Source: Nocardia harenae NBRC 108248 (GTDB lineage: Bacteria; Actinomycetota; Actinomycetes; Mycobacteriales; Mycobacteriaceae). Taken from it: a stretch of DNA of 64,000 bases. Below are positions 27,363 through 35,463 of this stretch, piece by piece (position 1 is the first letter of the stretch; each line of letters starts with the position of its first letter). The notes below the pieces were generated by a model, which worked only from the letters and a program-made list of their open reading frames with translations, had not been told where the DNA came from and did not search any database. The position numbers and the translations under genes were made by a program. The stretch spans positions 930,001 through 994,000 of the forward strand of contig NZ_BDBH01000004.1 in the NCBI RefSeq assembly GCF_001612885.1, in the 5' to 3' direction.

Positions 27363-28760
27363 GTGGCGCGGGAGACAAACGATGACGTACCCGGCACTGT
27401 CGGCGAATCGGGCCGGGGCGGTGGCCCGGTGACGGCGCACGACGTCGTCCGGCACGGGCAGTTCGACCCCGCGGCACTGGCCGTCGGGATCGCGGGGTCA
27501 GGGCTGCTCGGCGAGTACGTGGTCTACGAGCGGCAGGGCACCTGGCACATCGGCGCCGATCCGGTCGGCGCCGTCAGCGTCGGCCCGGAGCGGGTCGGCT
27601 CGACGATCGGCGGCGACTTCGACGAGCCGTGGTCGGGAACCCCGTGGCCGCAGGTCGAGGCGGCGCTGCGGCGGGCCCCGCGCGGCTGGCGCGCCTACGG
27701 CTGGGGCTGCTTCGAACTGGCCGCTCCGGAGCACGCCGATGCCGGGGAGCTGCTGGCGCGCGTCATGATTCCCGGGCTCGAACTCGAGCTCACCGAGCAG
27801 CGCGTCACGGTGCGGGCAGGCACCGCGGCCCGGCTGGCGGAGATCGGCGACCTGCTGGTCGAGCACGCCCCCGTCGCCGGGCTCGCCCCGGTCCCGGTCG
27901 AGCGGACCGACGGCGCCTACCTCGACGCCGTCGAGCGGGCGGTCGCGCAGATCCGGGGCGGACAGTTCCAGAAGGTGATCCTGTCCCGCCGGGTGCCGAT
28001 CCCGCACGAGGTCGACATGGCGGCGACCTACCTGGCCGGCCGCAGGGCCAACGATCCCGCACGCTCCTTCCTGCTCGACCTCGGCGGCTGGCAGGCGGCC
28101 GGCTTCAGCCCGGAAACGGTGCTGGAGGTGGACGATTCGGGGAACGCGAGCACCCAGCCGCTGGCCGGGACCAGGGCGCGCCACGGGCTCGACCCGGTCG
28201 ACCGCGCGCTGCGCGCGGAGCTGCTCGCCGACCCGAAGGAGGTCTTCGAGCACGCCATCTCGGTCCAGCTGGCCTTTCAGGAGCTGGCCGCGATCGGCGC
28301 CCCCGGGAGCACCGGGATCAGCGAATTCCTCGCGGTGCAGAATCGGGGCAGCGTGCAGCACCTCGGTTCCCGGGTGGCGACCCGGCTGGCGGAGGCGACC
28401 GCGTGGGACGCGCTCGCCGCGGTCTTCCCCGCCGTCACCGCCTCCGGCATCCCGAAAGCCGCCGTCTACCAGCCGATCCGCACCCTCGAGGCGGGGCCGC
28501 GCGGGCTGTACTCCGGCACCGTGCTGATGGCCGACAGCACCGGGATGCTCGACGCCGCACTCGTGCTGCGCGCGGTCTACCAGCGCGGCGGCCGGGCCTG
28601 GCTGCGCGCGGGGGCCGGGGTGGTCGCCGGATCGACGCCGGCCAGGGAGCACGAGGAGACCAGGGAGAAGCTCGGCAGCGTCGCGCCGTACGTGGTCGCG
28701 GCCCGGCCGCGGCCACGTCCCGCGCCGGGCGACGCGACCCGCGCCGGGCACATCGCGTGA
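27363..28760 (+). CDS. MbtI/Irp9-type salicylate synthase
   Basis: Converts chorismate to salicylate via isochorismate, giving the aryl cap of siderophore-type peptides. The C-terminal two thirds follow MbtI closely: QKVILSRRV, GFSPETVLEV, PLAGTRARHG, the SKEIVEH-like DPKEVFEHAI, RGSVQHLGS, PAVTASGIPK and WLRAGAGVVAGSTP with the REHEETREKL metal-binding end. Length from GTG 27363 is 465; a GTG at 27429 (443 residues) is as likely, since the first 22 codons have weaker codon bias and neither start has a clear ribosome-binding site. A Zur-type box precedes it. The Fur-family gene overlaps its stop by 4 nt. Confidence 0.88.
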   Translation: MARETNDDVPGTVGESGRGGGPVTAHDVVRHGQFDPAALAVGIAGSGLLGEYVVYERQGTWHIGADPVGAVSVGPERVGSTIGGDFDEPWSGTPWPQVEAALRRAPRGWRAYGWGCFELAAPEHADAGELLARVMIPGLELELTEQRVTVRAGTAARLAEIGDLLVEHAPVAGLAPVPVERTDGAYLDAVERAVAQIRGGQFQKVILSRRVPIPHEVDMAATYLAGRRANDPARSFLLDLGGWQAAGFSPETVLEVDDSGNASTQPLAGTRARHGLDPVDRALRAELLADPKEVFEHAISVQLAFQELAAIGAPGSTGISEFLAVQNRGSVQHLGSRVATRLAEATAWDALAAVFPAVTASGIPKAAVYQPIRTLEAGPRGLYSGTVLMADSTGMLDAALVLRAVYQRGGRAWLRAGAGVVAGSTPAREHEETREKLGSVAPYVVAARPRPRPAPGDATRAGHIA

Positions 28761-29188
28761 CCGCTGGGCGCATGGTGGCCGAACGTCCGGCGGCCGGAGC
28801 CCCGGGGGCGAGCGGTCCCGGCGGCAATCGCGCGGCAGTCCTCGCCGAGCTGGGGCGCCACGAGTCCGGGCTCGACGCCCGCCGGTTGCACGCCGCGCTG
28901 TGGGACTCGGGCGGGGCGCGGATCTCGCTCACGACGGTGTACCGAATATTGCGCCGCCTGGCCGACGAGGATCTGGTGACCGTGATCCGGACCGAGTCGG
29001 GTGACCCGCTCTACCGTCCGGTGGCGATCGGACGGTACTTCCTGCTGTGCCGGGTGTGCGGGCGCGCGGAACCGTTCACCGCGCCCGAGGTCGAGCACCG
29101 GCTCCGGCGGATCGCCCGGGAGCACGGCTTCGGTGAACTCCGGTACCGGCTCGGGCTGCACGGTGTGTGCCCGCGCTGTGCCGCGTAG
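28757..29188 (+). CDS. Fur-family regulator lacking the usual His metal site
   Basis: A 143-residue Fur/Zur-type protein co-translated with the salicylate synthase (GTGA overlap). The winged helix is clear (ISLTTVYRILRRLADEDLV, residues about 55-75), and both structural-zinc CxxC pairs are present (LCRVCG and VCPRCA). Where Zur and Fur proteins normally have a run of His before the first CxxC (HHHxxC), this protein has GRYFLLC, so the regulatory metal site looks incomplete. It may be a metal-insensitive paralogue, a sensor of something else, or a modulator of the real Zur. A start at ATG 28772 is an alternative. Confidence 0.8.
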   Translation: MTAGRMVAERPAAGAPGASGPGGNRAAVLAELGRHESGLDARRLHAALWDSGGARISLTTVYRILRRLADEDLVTVIRTESGDPLYRPVAIGRYFLLCRVCGRAEPFTAPEVEHRLRRIAREHGFGELRYRLGLHGVCPRCAA

Positions 29189-29416
29189 CGCGACCGGGTG
29201 GTGCCGCACTCGCCGGGACTCGGCCCGCCCGGCGGCCGGGATGCCGAAGAGCCCGCGGCACACGGAGACGAAGGTCGCCGGTGACCGCATGGCGTACCGG
29301 ATGGTGCACCGACTCGTCACCGCGACGCTCCCGGTGCACCCCGACGTCCTGGAGGACGAGCCGATGGTCCTGCTCAGCGGGTACCTGAGGAGTATCACCG
29401 CGACCGGCGGTGCCGG

Positions 29417-29716
29417 TCAGTGCTCGTCGTAGTGCCCCTCGTGCACCGCGTGCCTGCACCCGTCGTGCACGTAGTCGACGTGGTCGCCGTGCGGCACCGC
29501 GACGTGGCCGCAGCCCTCGCCGTGCACGTGGTCGTGGCCGTCGTGGGTGTGGTGCGACGCGGGCTCGCACTCGTCGAAGTGGCCGTCGTGCTCGCGGTGG
29601 ATGTGGCCGTCGTGCACGTAGTCCACGTGGTCGCCGTGCGGGAAGGCGACATGCCCGCAGCCCTCGCCGTGGGCGTGGGTGTGATCGGTGTGCTCCTGAT
29701 GCAGAACCGCGCTCAT
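29417..29716 (-). CDS. histidine-rich small metal-binding protein, 99 aa
   Basis: A protein of 99 residues, roughly a quarter His with many Asp/Glu and a few Cys, built of two tandem repeats of about 40 residues (GEGCGHVAFPHGDHVDYVHDG and GEGCGHVAVPHGDHVDYVHDG blocks). No signal peptide or membrane helix is seen, so a cytoplasmic zinc or nickel buffer or chaperone is likely. Small relatives in actinomycetes are often labelled zinc transporter permease, which the sequence does not support. GAGGAGG sits 4 nt before ATG 29716, and a perfect palindrome lies 56 nt upstream. It is convergent with the Fur-family gene. Confidence 0.82.
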   Translation of the reverse strand: MSAVLHQEHTDHTHAHGEGCGHVAFPHGDHVDYVHDGHIHREHDGHFDECEPASHHTHDGHDHVHGEGCGHVAVPHGDHVDYVHDGCRHAVHEGHYDEH

Positions 29717-29771
29717 CGAACCTCCTCGATCGGGGACGCCCCCGAGCGTCCTATTCATTGCTGGATGCGCA

Positions 29772-29786
29772 TAACTTAACAAGTTA
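29772..29786. promoter_or_regulatory. perfect palindrome upstream of the His-rich gene
   Basis: TAACTT-AAC-AAGTTA, 6-3-6, in an AT-rich patch 56 nt ahead of the His-rich protein start on the minus strand. It is unlike the Zur-type boxes, so a different metal sensor may act here. Confidence 0.5.
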
Positions 29787-29993
29787 GCGCGCGGGATGCC
29801 AACGGCTCGGCGCAGGAGGCATTCGACCCCCGGACCAGGTTGCGGCGATGCGAAACCGACGGTCCGGTGGACTCCTACCGTTGTCGCTGGGCAGGCACGC
29901 CGGCGCTCGGGATCGGGCCGCTCTCCGTCCGGACACCAGCGATTTGCGCGCCCGCCGCATCGGCCTTGCGCGGTAAAGCGCTCGGATTGCCGG

Positions 29994-30218
29994 TCACAGG
30001 AGATACAGCTTCTCGTTCGGGAGCCGCCGAAGGTCGGCGCTCGGGTCGCCGCTCAGCACGGCGCGCAGGTCGGCCCGGCCGGTCGTCTCGCGGACGAAAA
30101 CCGTTGCGGCTGTGAGGCAAGCGCGGTACCGGAGTTCGACGTCTCCGAGCCCGGTGCCGACCGTCACCGAGACCCGGACGTCCGGCTCGCTCAAAGCCGG
30201 CGACTGCTCGGGGGTCAT
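29994..30218 (-). CDS. small hypothetical protein, 74 aa
   Basis: Starts MTPEQSPALS at ATG 30218 and ends RRLPNEKLYLL. Codon use is strongly GC-biased at third positions, as in real genes here. The middle reads VSVTVGTGLGDVELRYRACLTAATVFVRETTG, with alternating hydrophobic residues suggesting a compact fold. The ribosome-binding site is weak; the frame extends up to ATG 30311 with a low-complexity extension. No family is recognised. It is divergent from the DUF5753 remnant. Confidence 0.4.
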   Translation of the reverse strand: MTPEQSPALSEPDVRVSVTVGTGLGDVELRYRACLTAATVFVRETTGRADLRAVLSGDPSADLRRLPNEKLYLL

Positions 30219-30270
30219 CGCGCCATCGCCAACGCTTCGCGCAGCGAGACCGGGGTGGTTTCCTCCCCGG

Positions 30271-30492
30271 GTGAGCGAATCCGGCTCGTTCGAGTTTCCG
30301 GCACTGGCCACCAGGCGTGAGCCGGAACCACCGGTCGTCTACGTAGAGGGCTTTACCGGCGCTCTCTTCCTGGAGGAAGAGGCAACGATATCGCGCCACC
30401 GGGCGGCCCTCGAGCCCATCCAGTCGAAAGCGCTGGACGAGGAGAGCACGAGGCGACTCGTGGAACAGATTGCAGAGGAGTACGACTCGTGA
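30271..30492 (+). pseudogene. C-terminal remnant of a DUF5753 helix-turn-helix regulator
   Basis: The 73 codons from a GTG at 30271 encode only the end of a DUF5753 protein: GSFEF, PPVVYVEGFTGALFLEE, and a last helix RRLVEQIAEEYDS, matching the C-terminus of the intact relative at the right edge of the window (KPTVFIESFRGNMYYDK ... LRRIAREYEQ). The helix-turn-helix and most of the DUF5753 domain, about 200 residues, are missing. The stop overlaps the following DUF397 gene by GTGA, as in intact pairs, so this is a decayed pair rather than chance. Confidence 0.7.
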
Positions 30493-30629
30493 GCGCTGAC
30501 CTGACCGGGGCACGCTGGTTCAAGAGCACGTTCAGCCAGGCGGGCGGGGATTGCGTGGAGGTCGCACACCTGGACGGCGGCCCCAGTCGGCCGATCCGAG
30601 TCCCCACCCCGGTCGAGCATCGTTGTTGA
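30489..30629 (+). pseudogene. truncated DUF397 gene
   Basis: 46 codons from GTG 30489. The N-terminal half is a normal DUF397 (ARWFKSTFSQAGGDCVEVAHL), but the expected VRDSK...FTPxEWxAF half is replaced by a short unrelated tail and stop. The intact copy at 63 kb has 68 residues. Its stop codon falls inside the Zur-type box of the next gene. Confidence 0.7.
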
Positions 30630-30641
30630 AAACGGTTATCA
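30627..30641. promoter_or_regulatory. Zur-type box, COG0523 GTPase promoter
   Basis: TGAAAAC-G-GTTATCA, one mismatched pair in a 7-1-7 palindrome, 8 nt before the GTPase ATG. The closeness implies a very short leader or leaderless mRNA. Confidence 0.7.
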
Positions 30642-30648
30642 TTAAAGA

Positions 30649-31806
30649 ATGAACATCTCCACTCGCGTCCCCGTCACCGTGCTCTCCGGCTTCCTCGGCG
30701 CGGGCAAGACGACCCTGCTCAACCACATCCTGTCCAACCGCGGCGGTATCCGGGTCGCGGTGATCGTCAACGACATGAGCGAGGTGAATATCGACGCCCA
30801 GCTCGTCGACGGTCCGCTCGCGGGCAACGCCCACCTCGACCGCACCGAGGAGAAGCTGGTCGAGCTCACCAACGGGTGCATCTGCTGCACCCTGCGCGAG
30901 GACCTGATCGAGTCGGTCGCGCGGCTCGCCGCGGAAGGGCGCTTCGACCACATCGTGATCGAGTCGACCGGCATCTCCGAGCCCATGCCGGTGGCCGCCA
31001 GCTTCGAGTGGGAGTTCGAGGACGGCTACTCGCTGTCCAGCGTCGCCGATCTGGACACCATGGTCACCGTGGTGGACGCGGCGACCTTCCTGACCGAGCT
31101 GGCGCGCGGGCAGTCGCTGCGGGATCGCGATATGGCGGCCGCCCAGGGCGATGCCCGTTCAATCTCGGATCTGCTGGTCGATCAGGTCGAGTTCGCCGAC
31201 ATCATTCTGCTCAGCAAGACCGATCTGGTGTCGGAGAAGGTGGCCGGGGCCACCGAGGCGACGCTGCGGCGGCTCAACCCGAAGGCCGACGTGGTCCGGG
31301 TGCGCGACGGGCAGATCGATCTCGAGCGCGTGCTGGGAACCGGGCTCTTCGACTTCGACGCGGCGCGGGAAGCGGCGGGCTGGGACGAGGAGCTGGCGGG
31401 CGGGCACACCCCGGAGACCGAGGAGTACGGCATCAGCAGCACGGTCTTCCGCTCCGACCGCCCGTTCCACCCGCAGCGGCTGCAGACCGCGCTGGAGGGA
31501 TTGCAGGGGATGCTGCGCAGCAAGGGGTGCTGCTGGATCGCCAGCAGGCCGGAGCTGGCGGCGATCTGGTCGCAGGCGGGCCCGAATCTGACGATCGAGC
31601 CGGCGGCCGTCTGGTCGCAGACCGATCTGGTGCCGGGGCAGGAGATCGTGCTGATCGGGGTGCAGCTCGAGCGGCGGGCGCCGAAGGCCAGGCTGGAGCA
31701 GGCACTGCTCACCGACGCGGAGCTTGCCGCGGGGCCGGAGGAGTGGATCGGCTACCCCGACCCGCTGCCCGCCTGGGCGCCGATCGTCGAGCACTCGCAC
31801 GCGTGA
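30649..31806 (+). CDS. COG0523/CobW-type metallochaperone GTPase
   Basis: A 385-residue GTPase thought to deliver zinc or a related metal to client proteins when the metal is scarce. Walker [10 protein letters not shown] is at residues 14-22, the metal-binding GCICC at 76-80, the IESTGISEP switch near 105-112 and the SKTD guanine motif at 189-192; a CobW C-terminal domain follows. The C-terminus ends EHSHA. COG0523 proteins with a Zur box upstream are a hallmark of the zinc-starvation response. It starts a few bases after such a box. A hairpin terminator follows. Confidence 0.9.
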   Translation: MNISTRVPVTVLSGFLGAGKTTLLNHILSNRGGIRVAVIVNDMSEVNIDAQLVDGPLAGNAHLDRTEEKLVELTNGCICCTLREDLIESVARLAAEGRFDHIVIESTGISEPMPVAASFEWEFEDGYSLSSVADLDTMVTVVDAATFLTELARGQSLRDRDMAAAQGDARSISDLLVDQVEFADIILLSKTDLVSEKVAGATEATLRRLNPKADVVRVRDGQIDLERVLGTGLFDFDAAREAAGWDEELAGGHTPETEEYGISSTVFRSDRPFHPQRLQTALEGLQGMLRSKGCCWIASRPELAAIWSQAGPNLTIEPAAVWSQTDLVPGQEIVLIGVQLERRAPKARLEQALLTDAELAAGPEEWIGYPDPLPAWAPIVEHSHA

Positions 31807-31811
31807 GCCGG

Positions 31812-31835
31812 GCGGACCGGATGGCTCCGGTCCGC
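31812..31835. terminator. bidirectional hairpin between GTPase and MFS genes
   Basis: GCGGACCGGA and TCCGGTCCGC pair perfectly over a 4-nt loop (TGGC), between two convergent stop codons. No T-tract. Confidence 0.7.
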
Positions 31836-31839
31836 GCGC

Positions 31840-33255
31840 TCAACCCTCCGCCGCCGCCACCGCGGCGGGCTCCGGCCGCTCGAGCTTGGCCGGGATCAGC
31901 AGCCCGGCGATCACGGTGCCGACGGCGATCAGCACGCCGCCGAGCAGGAACGCGGTGGAGTAGCCGTCGCTGAGCGCCGCGGTCGAGCGGTCGTCACCGG
32001 TGACGGTGGCGGCCACCGTGGTGAGCACGGCGAGTCCGAGCGCGCCGCCGAGCTGGCGAGAGCTGTTCAGCAGCCCGGACGCCATCCCCGCCTCCTCGCT
32101 CACGACGCCCTGCATGGCGATGGTGCCCATCACCACGAAGCTCACGCCGATGCCGATGCTGCCCACGATCGAGGGGCCGAGAATGTCGGTGAGGAAGTTG
32201 CCGCCCGGCCCGCCCGCGCCGAACCAGCCGATGCCGGCCGCGCCGAGCAGCCCGCCGACCACCAGCGTGTTCCGGTGGCCGATGCGGGCGACGAGGAGCG
32301 TGGCCAGCCGCATGCCGACCACCGCGCCGAGCGCGAACGGCACGAAGCAGATCCCGGCGAAGGCGGGCGAGTACTGCAGCACCGACTGCATGTGCAGCGA
32401 GACGAAGTAGAACGCGGTCAGCTGCCCGGCGGTGATCATGAAGCCGAACACGTTCGCCCCCGCGACGCTGCCGTGCGCGAGCAGCCCCAGCCGCATGAGC
32501 GGCTCCCTGACCCGGGTCTGCACCACGACGAACGCCGCGAGCAGCGCCGCGCCGAGGACGAGCGTGCCGATGGTCGTGGCGGAGGCCCAGCCGTACTCGT
32601 CGGTGCGCACCACGCCGAGGATCAGCAGCAGCATGGCGGCGGTGACCAGCAGCGCGCCGACGAGATCGAGCGTGGGCCGGGCGCCGTCCACCGCGCCGCC
32701 GATGCCGCGCACGGCGGTGGCCAGCGCGGCGATCACGATCGGCACATTGATCAGCAGCACCCAGCGCCAGTCGGCGAAGTCGGTGAGCAGGCCGCTGGCC
32801 ACTACGCCGAGCGCGCCGCCGAGCATGGTCGCGGCCGCCCACAGCCCGACCGCCTTGGTGCGCGCGGGCCCCTCCTCGAAGGTGACGGTGATCAGCGCCA
32901 GCGAGAGCGGGGAGAGCGCGGCCGCGCCGAGCCCCTGCACCGCCCGCGCGCCGATCAGCACCGACTCGTGCGTGGCCAGGCCGCCGATCAGGCTGGCGGC
33001 GCCGAAGAGCACCAGCCCGCCGATCATCGTGCGGCGCCTGCCGATCACGTCACCGAGCCGGCCGCCGAGCAGCAGAAAACCGCCGAACACGACGGTGTAG
33101 GCATTGACCACCCACTGCAGCGCGGTGGCGGACAAGTCGAATTCGGACTGGATGGCCGGTAGCGCCACATTCACCACCGAGAGATCCAACGAGACCATGA
33201 ACTGCACGATCACCACGGTGGCCAGCACGGCGGCCGGTTTGCTCGATTGCGACAT
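31840..33255 (-). CDS. MFS exporter, DHA2 (EmrB/QacA) family
   Basis: A 471-residue proton-driven exporter with about 14 hydrophobic segments. The DHA2 signature SLDLSVVNVALPAI is in the first helix, and motif A is seen as GGRLGDVIGRRRTMIGG. Members expel drugs and sometimes finished siderophores. It is divergent from the TetR gene at 33.4 kb, the usual arrangement of a repressor and its exporter, so it may export the zincophore made by this locus. That role is inferred from position. No Zur-type box lies in its promoter. Confidence 0.85.
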   Translation of the reverse strand: MSQSSKPAAVLATVVIVQFMVSLDLSVVNVALPAIQSEFDLSATALQWVVNAYTVVFGGFLLLGGRLGDVIGRRRTMIGGLVLFGAASLIGGLATHESVLIGARAVQGLGAAALSPLSLALITVTFEEGPARTKAVGLWAAATMLGGALGVVASGLLTDFADWRWVLLINVPIVIAALATAVRGIGGAVDGARPTLDLVGALLVTAAMLLLILGVVRTDEYGWASATTIGTLVLGAALLAAFVVVQTRVREPLMRLGLLAHGSVAGANVFGFMITAGQLTAFYFVSLHMQSVLQYSPAFAGICFVPFALGAVVGMRLATLLVARIGHRNTLVVGGLLGAAGIGWFGAGGPGGNFLTDILGPSIVGSIGIGVSFVVMGTIAMQGVVSEEAGMASGLLNSSRQLGGALGLAVLTTVAATVTGDDRSTAALSDGYSTAFLLGGVLIAVGTVIAGLLIPAKLERPEPAAVAAAEG

Positions 33256-33284
33256 CTGCCTCTCCGGATCGGCGGAGCTATTTT

Positions 33285-33296
33285 AGTAACGTGTCT
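33285..33296. promoter_or_regulatory. candidate TetR operator, MFS/TetR intergenic region
   Basis: AGTAACGTGTCT is an imperfect palindrome centred on ACGT in an AT-rich patch between the divergent genes. The other TetR/ABC intergenic region (about 61.98 kb) shares the ACACGTT core, seen here on the opposite strand. Confidence 0.35.
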
Positions 33297-33413
33297 TTTT
33301 ATAGGTAAGCACAGCCCAACAGCCCTGTCGAGAGGGCGGATCGGAAAGAGGTCGCCGTTATTCAGCAGAGCGCGCCCCGGCGGCGCGGCCGACCCGTTCG
33401 CGTCCCGCGGGAC

Positions 33414-34037
33414 GTGGTGCTGGCGGCCGCCACCCAGCTGCTCGCCGCCGAGGGCGAGTCCGCCTTCAGCATGCGCAGGCTCGCGGGCGAGCTGGAGGTC
33501 AGCACCGCCGCGATCTACCACCACTTCCCCACCAAGGCCGCGCTGTTCACCGCCGTCCTCGGCAGGTTGGCGGATTCACTGCACCGGCCCGCGCTGCCGG
33601 AGGCGCCGCGGGAGCGGCTGATCGCCATCGTCGGCTACCTGATCGATATCCTGCACCGGCTGCCCTGGGTGGCCGACATCCTCGCGAGCGGCCGCAGCGG
33701 CGCCCGCTCAGCGCTCTGGATACTCGACGAGTTCGTCACCGCGGCACGAGAACTCGGCGCCTCCGACCGCCAGGCCGGGTACATGTACCTGACCGTGTGG
33801 CGCTTCGTGGTCGGCGAGCTGACCAGCAGGCGCGCCGCGGCCGCGCACCGGGAGAGCGAGCCCGCGCTGCCCTACTGGTCGGATCTGACCGGGGCCGACC
33901 AGCTCGCCGACTTCCCCGGCGTGGCGCGGCTGCTGCCGCAATGGGCCGGGGTGCGCGCCGAGTTCCGCACCGAGGACGCGGTCGCCGACGTCATCGACGG
34001 ACTGCTCGCCGGGCTCGCCCGCCGCGGCGCGCGCTGA
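33414..34037 (+). CDS. TetR-family repressor (first of two paralogues)
   Basis: At least 207 residues, with helix-turn-helix SMRRLAGELEVSTAAIYHHFPTK early on and a TetR_C-type end (DVIDGLLAGLARR). It aligns along its whole length with the TetR gene at 62.05 kb, including AAIYHHFPTK, ERLIAIVGYLIDxLHxLPWV and the VWRFVVGEL segment. The usual Arg-rich arm (PRRRGRPV) is encoded just upstream of GTG 33414, but only an ATT codon at 33360, 8 nt after AAAGAGG, could start it. Either the arm is unused or a rare ATT start is used. It is divergent from the MFS exporter. Confidence 0.82.
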   Translation: MVLAAATQLLAAEGESAFSMRRLAGELEVSTAAIYHHFPTKAALFTAVLGRLADSLHRPALPEAPRERLIAIVGYLIDILHRLPWVADILASGRSGARSALWILDEFVTAARELGASDRQAGYMYLTVWRFVVGELTSRRAAAAHRESEPALPYWSDLTGADQLADFPGVARLLPQWAGVRAEFRTEDAVADVIDGLLAGLARRGAR

Positions 34038-34044
34038 CTCCGGT

Positions 34045-34629
34045 TCACAGCCAGGAGTCGAACGTGGTCGTGGTCAGGAAGTGCTCGAGATCGGCCCGCC
34101 AGCCCGCGGGCGCTGCCTCGGCGGTGTCGATGCGCGCGTAGCGGCCGCGGTAGAACAGCAGTGGCCGATCGGAGCCGGTCGCCGTCAGCGTCTCCACCCG
34201 GCCGACGACGATGTGGTGGTCGCCGCCGTCGGCGACGCTCGCCACCGTGCACTCGATCGTGGCCAGCGCCTCGTCCAGCACCGGCAGCCCGCGCGCGGAC
34301 CAGTGCCACGCCGTCCCGGCGAACCGATCCTCGACGCCGCGGGCGCCGAACCGCGCGCAGACCGGTTGCTGCGCCTCGGTGAGCACGTTCACGCAGAACC
34401 GCCCGGCCGCCTCGATAGCGGCCCAGGTCCGCGAGCCGCGGACCGGGCAGAACAGCACCAACGGCGGGTCGAGCGAAAGCGCGGCGAAAGACTGGCAGGC
34501 GAACCCGGCCGGGGCGCCGTCGCCGTCCGGCGCGGTGACGATCACAACCCCGGTCCCGAAGTGCCCCAGCACATTACGGAACTTCCGTGGGTCGACAGCG
34601 GATGGCGGAGACACTCCGGGTGACGACAT
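34045..34629 (-). CDS. flavin reductase domain protein
   Basis: A 194-residue FMN-binding split-barrel protein of the HpaC/flavin reductase family: FGTGVVIVTAP, CQSFAALSLDPPLVLFCPV, FCVNVLTEAQQPVC, and HHIVVGRVETL near the C-terminus. It would use NAD(P)H to supply reduced flavin to a partner oxygenase. The flavin-dependent halogenase-like protein at 56.7 kb is the obvious partner in this window. The Zur-type box at 34.67 kb lies 40 nt upstream. It is convergent with the TetR gene, with a 7-nt gap. Confidence 0.83.
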   Translation of the reverse strand: MSSPGVSPPSAVDPRKFRNVLGHFGTGVVIVTAPDGDGAPAGFACQSFAALSLDPPLVLFCPVRGSRTWAAIEAAGRFCVNVLTEAQQPVCARFGARGVEDRFAGTAWHWSARGLPVLDEALATIECTVASVADGGDHHIVVGRVETLTATGSDRPLLFYRGRYARIDTAEAAPAGWRADLEHFLTTTTFDSWL

Positions 34630-34668
34630 CGCAGCCTCTTTCAGCGCCTACCGGCGATCCGAGCATAA

Positions 34669-34683
34669 TGATAATCTTTTTCA
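34669..34683. promoter_or_regulatory. Zur-type box between flavin reductase and methyltransferase
   Basis: TGATAAT-C-TTTTTCA, inside AATGATAATCTTTTTCATT. It lies 40 nt before the reductase start and 33 nt before the methyltransferase start, so one site could control both. Confidence 0.6.
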
Positions 34684-34715
34684 TTAAAGCAGCTTCGACA
34701 CCGCAGGAGATGTGC

Positions 34716-35429
34716 ATGGACGACTTCTACTCCCCCGTCGCCGAGTTCTACGACCTCGTGCCCCGCGCGCACGCCGAAGGCGAAGCGGCGCTGCGCAAGA
34801 TCCTCGCCGAGGTCGACCCGGAGGCGGGCACGGTGGTCGATATCGGGGCGGGCACCGGCCGCACCTGCCGGGTGGTCGCCGAGGTGCTGCCGACCGCGAA
34901 GATCCTGGCCAGCGAGCCCTCCCCCGCCATGCGCGCGGTGCTCACCCACGACGTCCTCGCCGACGAGGAGCTGCGTCGCCGGGTCACCATCGTGCCGGAG
35001 CCCGCCGAATCGGTGCAGCTCCCGGAGCGGATCTCGGCGCTGGTGCTGTTCGGTGTCCTCGGCCACATCGGCGCCGAGGACCGCAAGGCCCTCTGGGACC
35101 GGGTGCTGCCCCGGCTCGCCCCCGGCGCGCCGGTCCTGGTCGAGCTGCTCCCGGTGAACCGCCCCACCACCCTGCCGAAGATGCCGCTGGCCAGCGAGCA
35201 GATCGGCGACCTCACCTACACCGGCTCGATCGAGCCCGAGCCGGTCGGCGGCGACCTCATCCGGATGACCTCGACCTGGGAGATCACCGGTGACGCGGCC
35301 CCGCCGCGGACGGTGCGCAACGTCAGTGAGTGGCACACCTTCGGTATCGAGGATTTGGCGGCCGAGACCGGTCTCGTCGGTGAGCAGCTCACCGCGCAGT
35401 CCGGGGTGCTGCGCGCCCCGCGTCCCTGA
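34716..35429 (+). CDS. SAM-dependent methyltransferase
   Basis: A class I methyltransferase of 237 residues. The SAM loop is VVDIGAGTGRTCRVV near residue 40, the acidic loop ASEPSPAM follows, and ALVLFGVLGHIG is motif IV. GGAG six bases upstream supports ATG 34716 over ATG 34710. Many siderophore clusters carry stand-alone methyltransferases of this type; whether it acts on the peptide, a heterocycle nitrogen or a hydroxyl is unknown. The promoter holds a Zur-type box and a terminator hairpin follows. Confidence 0.82.
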   Translation: MDDFYSPVAEFYDLVPRAHAEGEAALRKILAEVDPEAGTVVDIGAGTGRTCRVVAEVLPTAKILASEPSPAMRAVLTHDVLADEELRRRVTIVPEPAESVQLPERISALVLFGVLGHIGAEDRKALWDRVLPRLAPGAPVLVELLPVNRPTTLPKMPLASEQIGDLTYTGSIEPEPVGGDLIRMTSTWEITGDAAPPRTVRNVSEWHTFGIEDLAAETGLVGEQLTAQSGVLRAPRP

Positions 35430-35435
35430 GCGTCG

Positions 35436-35463
35436 GCGCGGCCACCCGTCGCGGTGGCCGCGC
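35436..35463. terminator. bidirectional hairpin between methyltransferase and P450 genes
   Basis: GCGCGGCCACC and GGTGGCCGCGC, 11 bp perfect, 6-nt loop, between convergent stops; it would also end the NRPS operon. Confidence 0.7.

Noticed and set aside
29241..29432. 63-codon plus-strand frame between the Fur-family and His-rich genes
   Set aside because: Codon bias is fair, but there is no ribosome-binding site or recognisable family, and it runs into the 3' end of the His-rich gene on the other strand.
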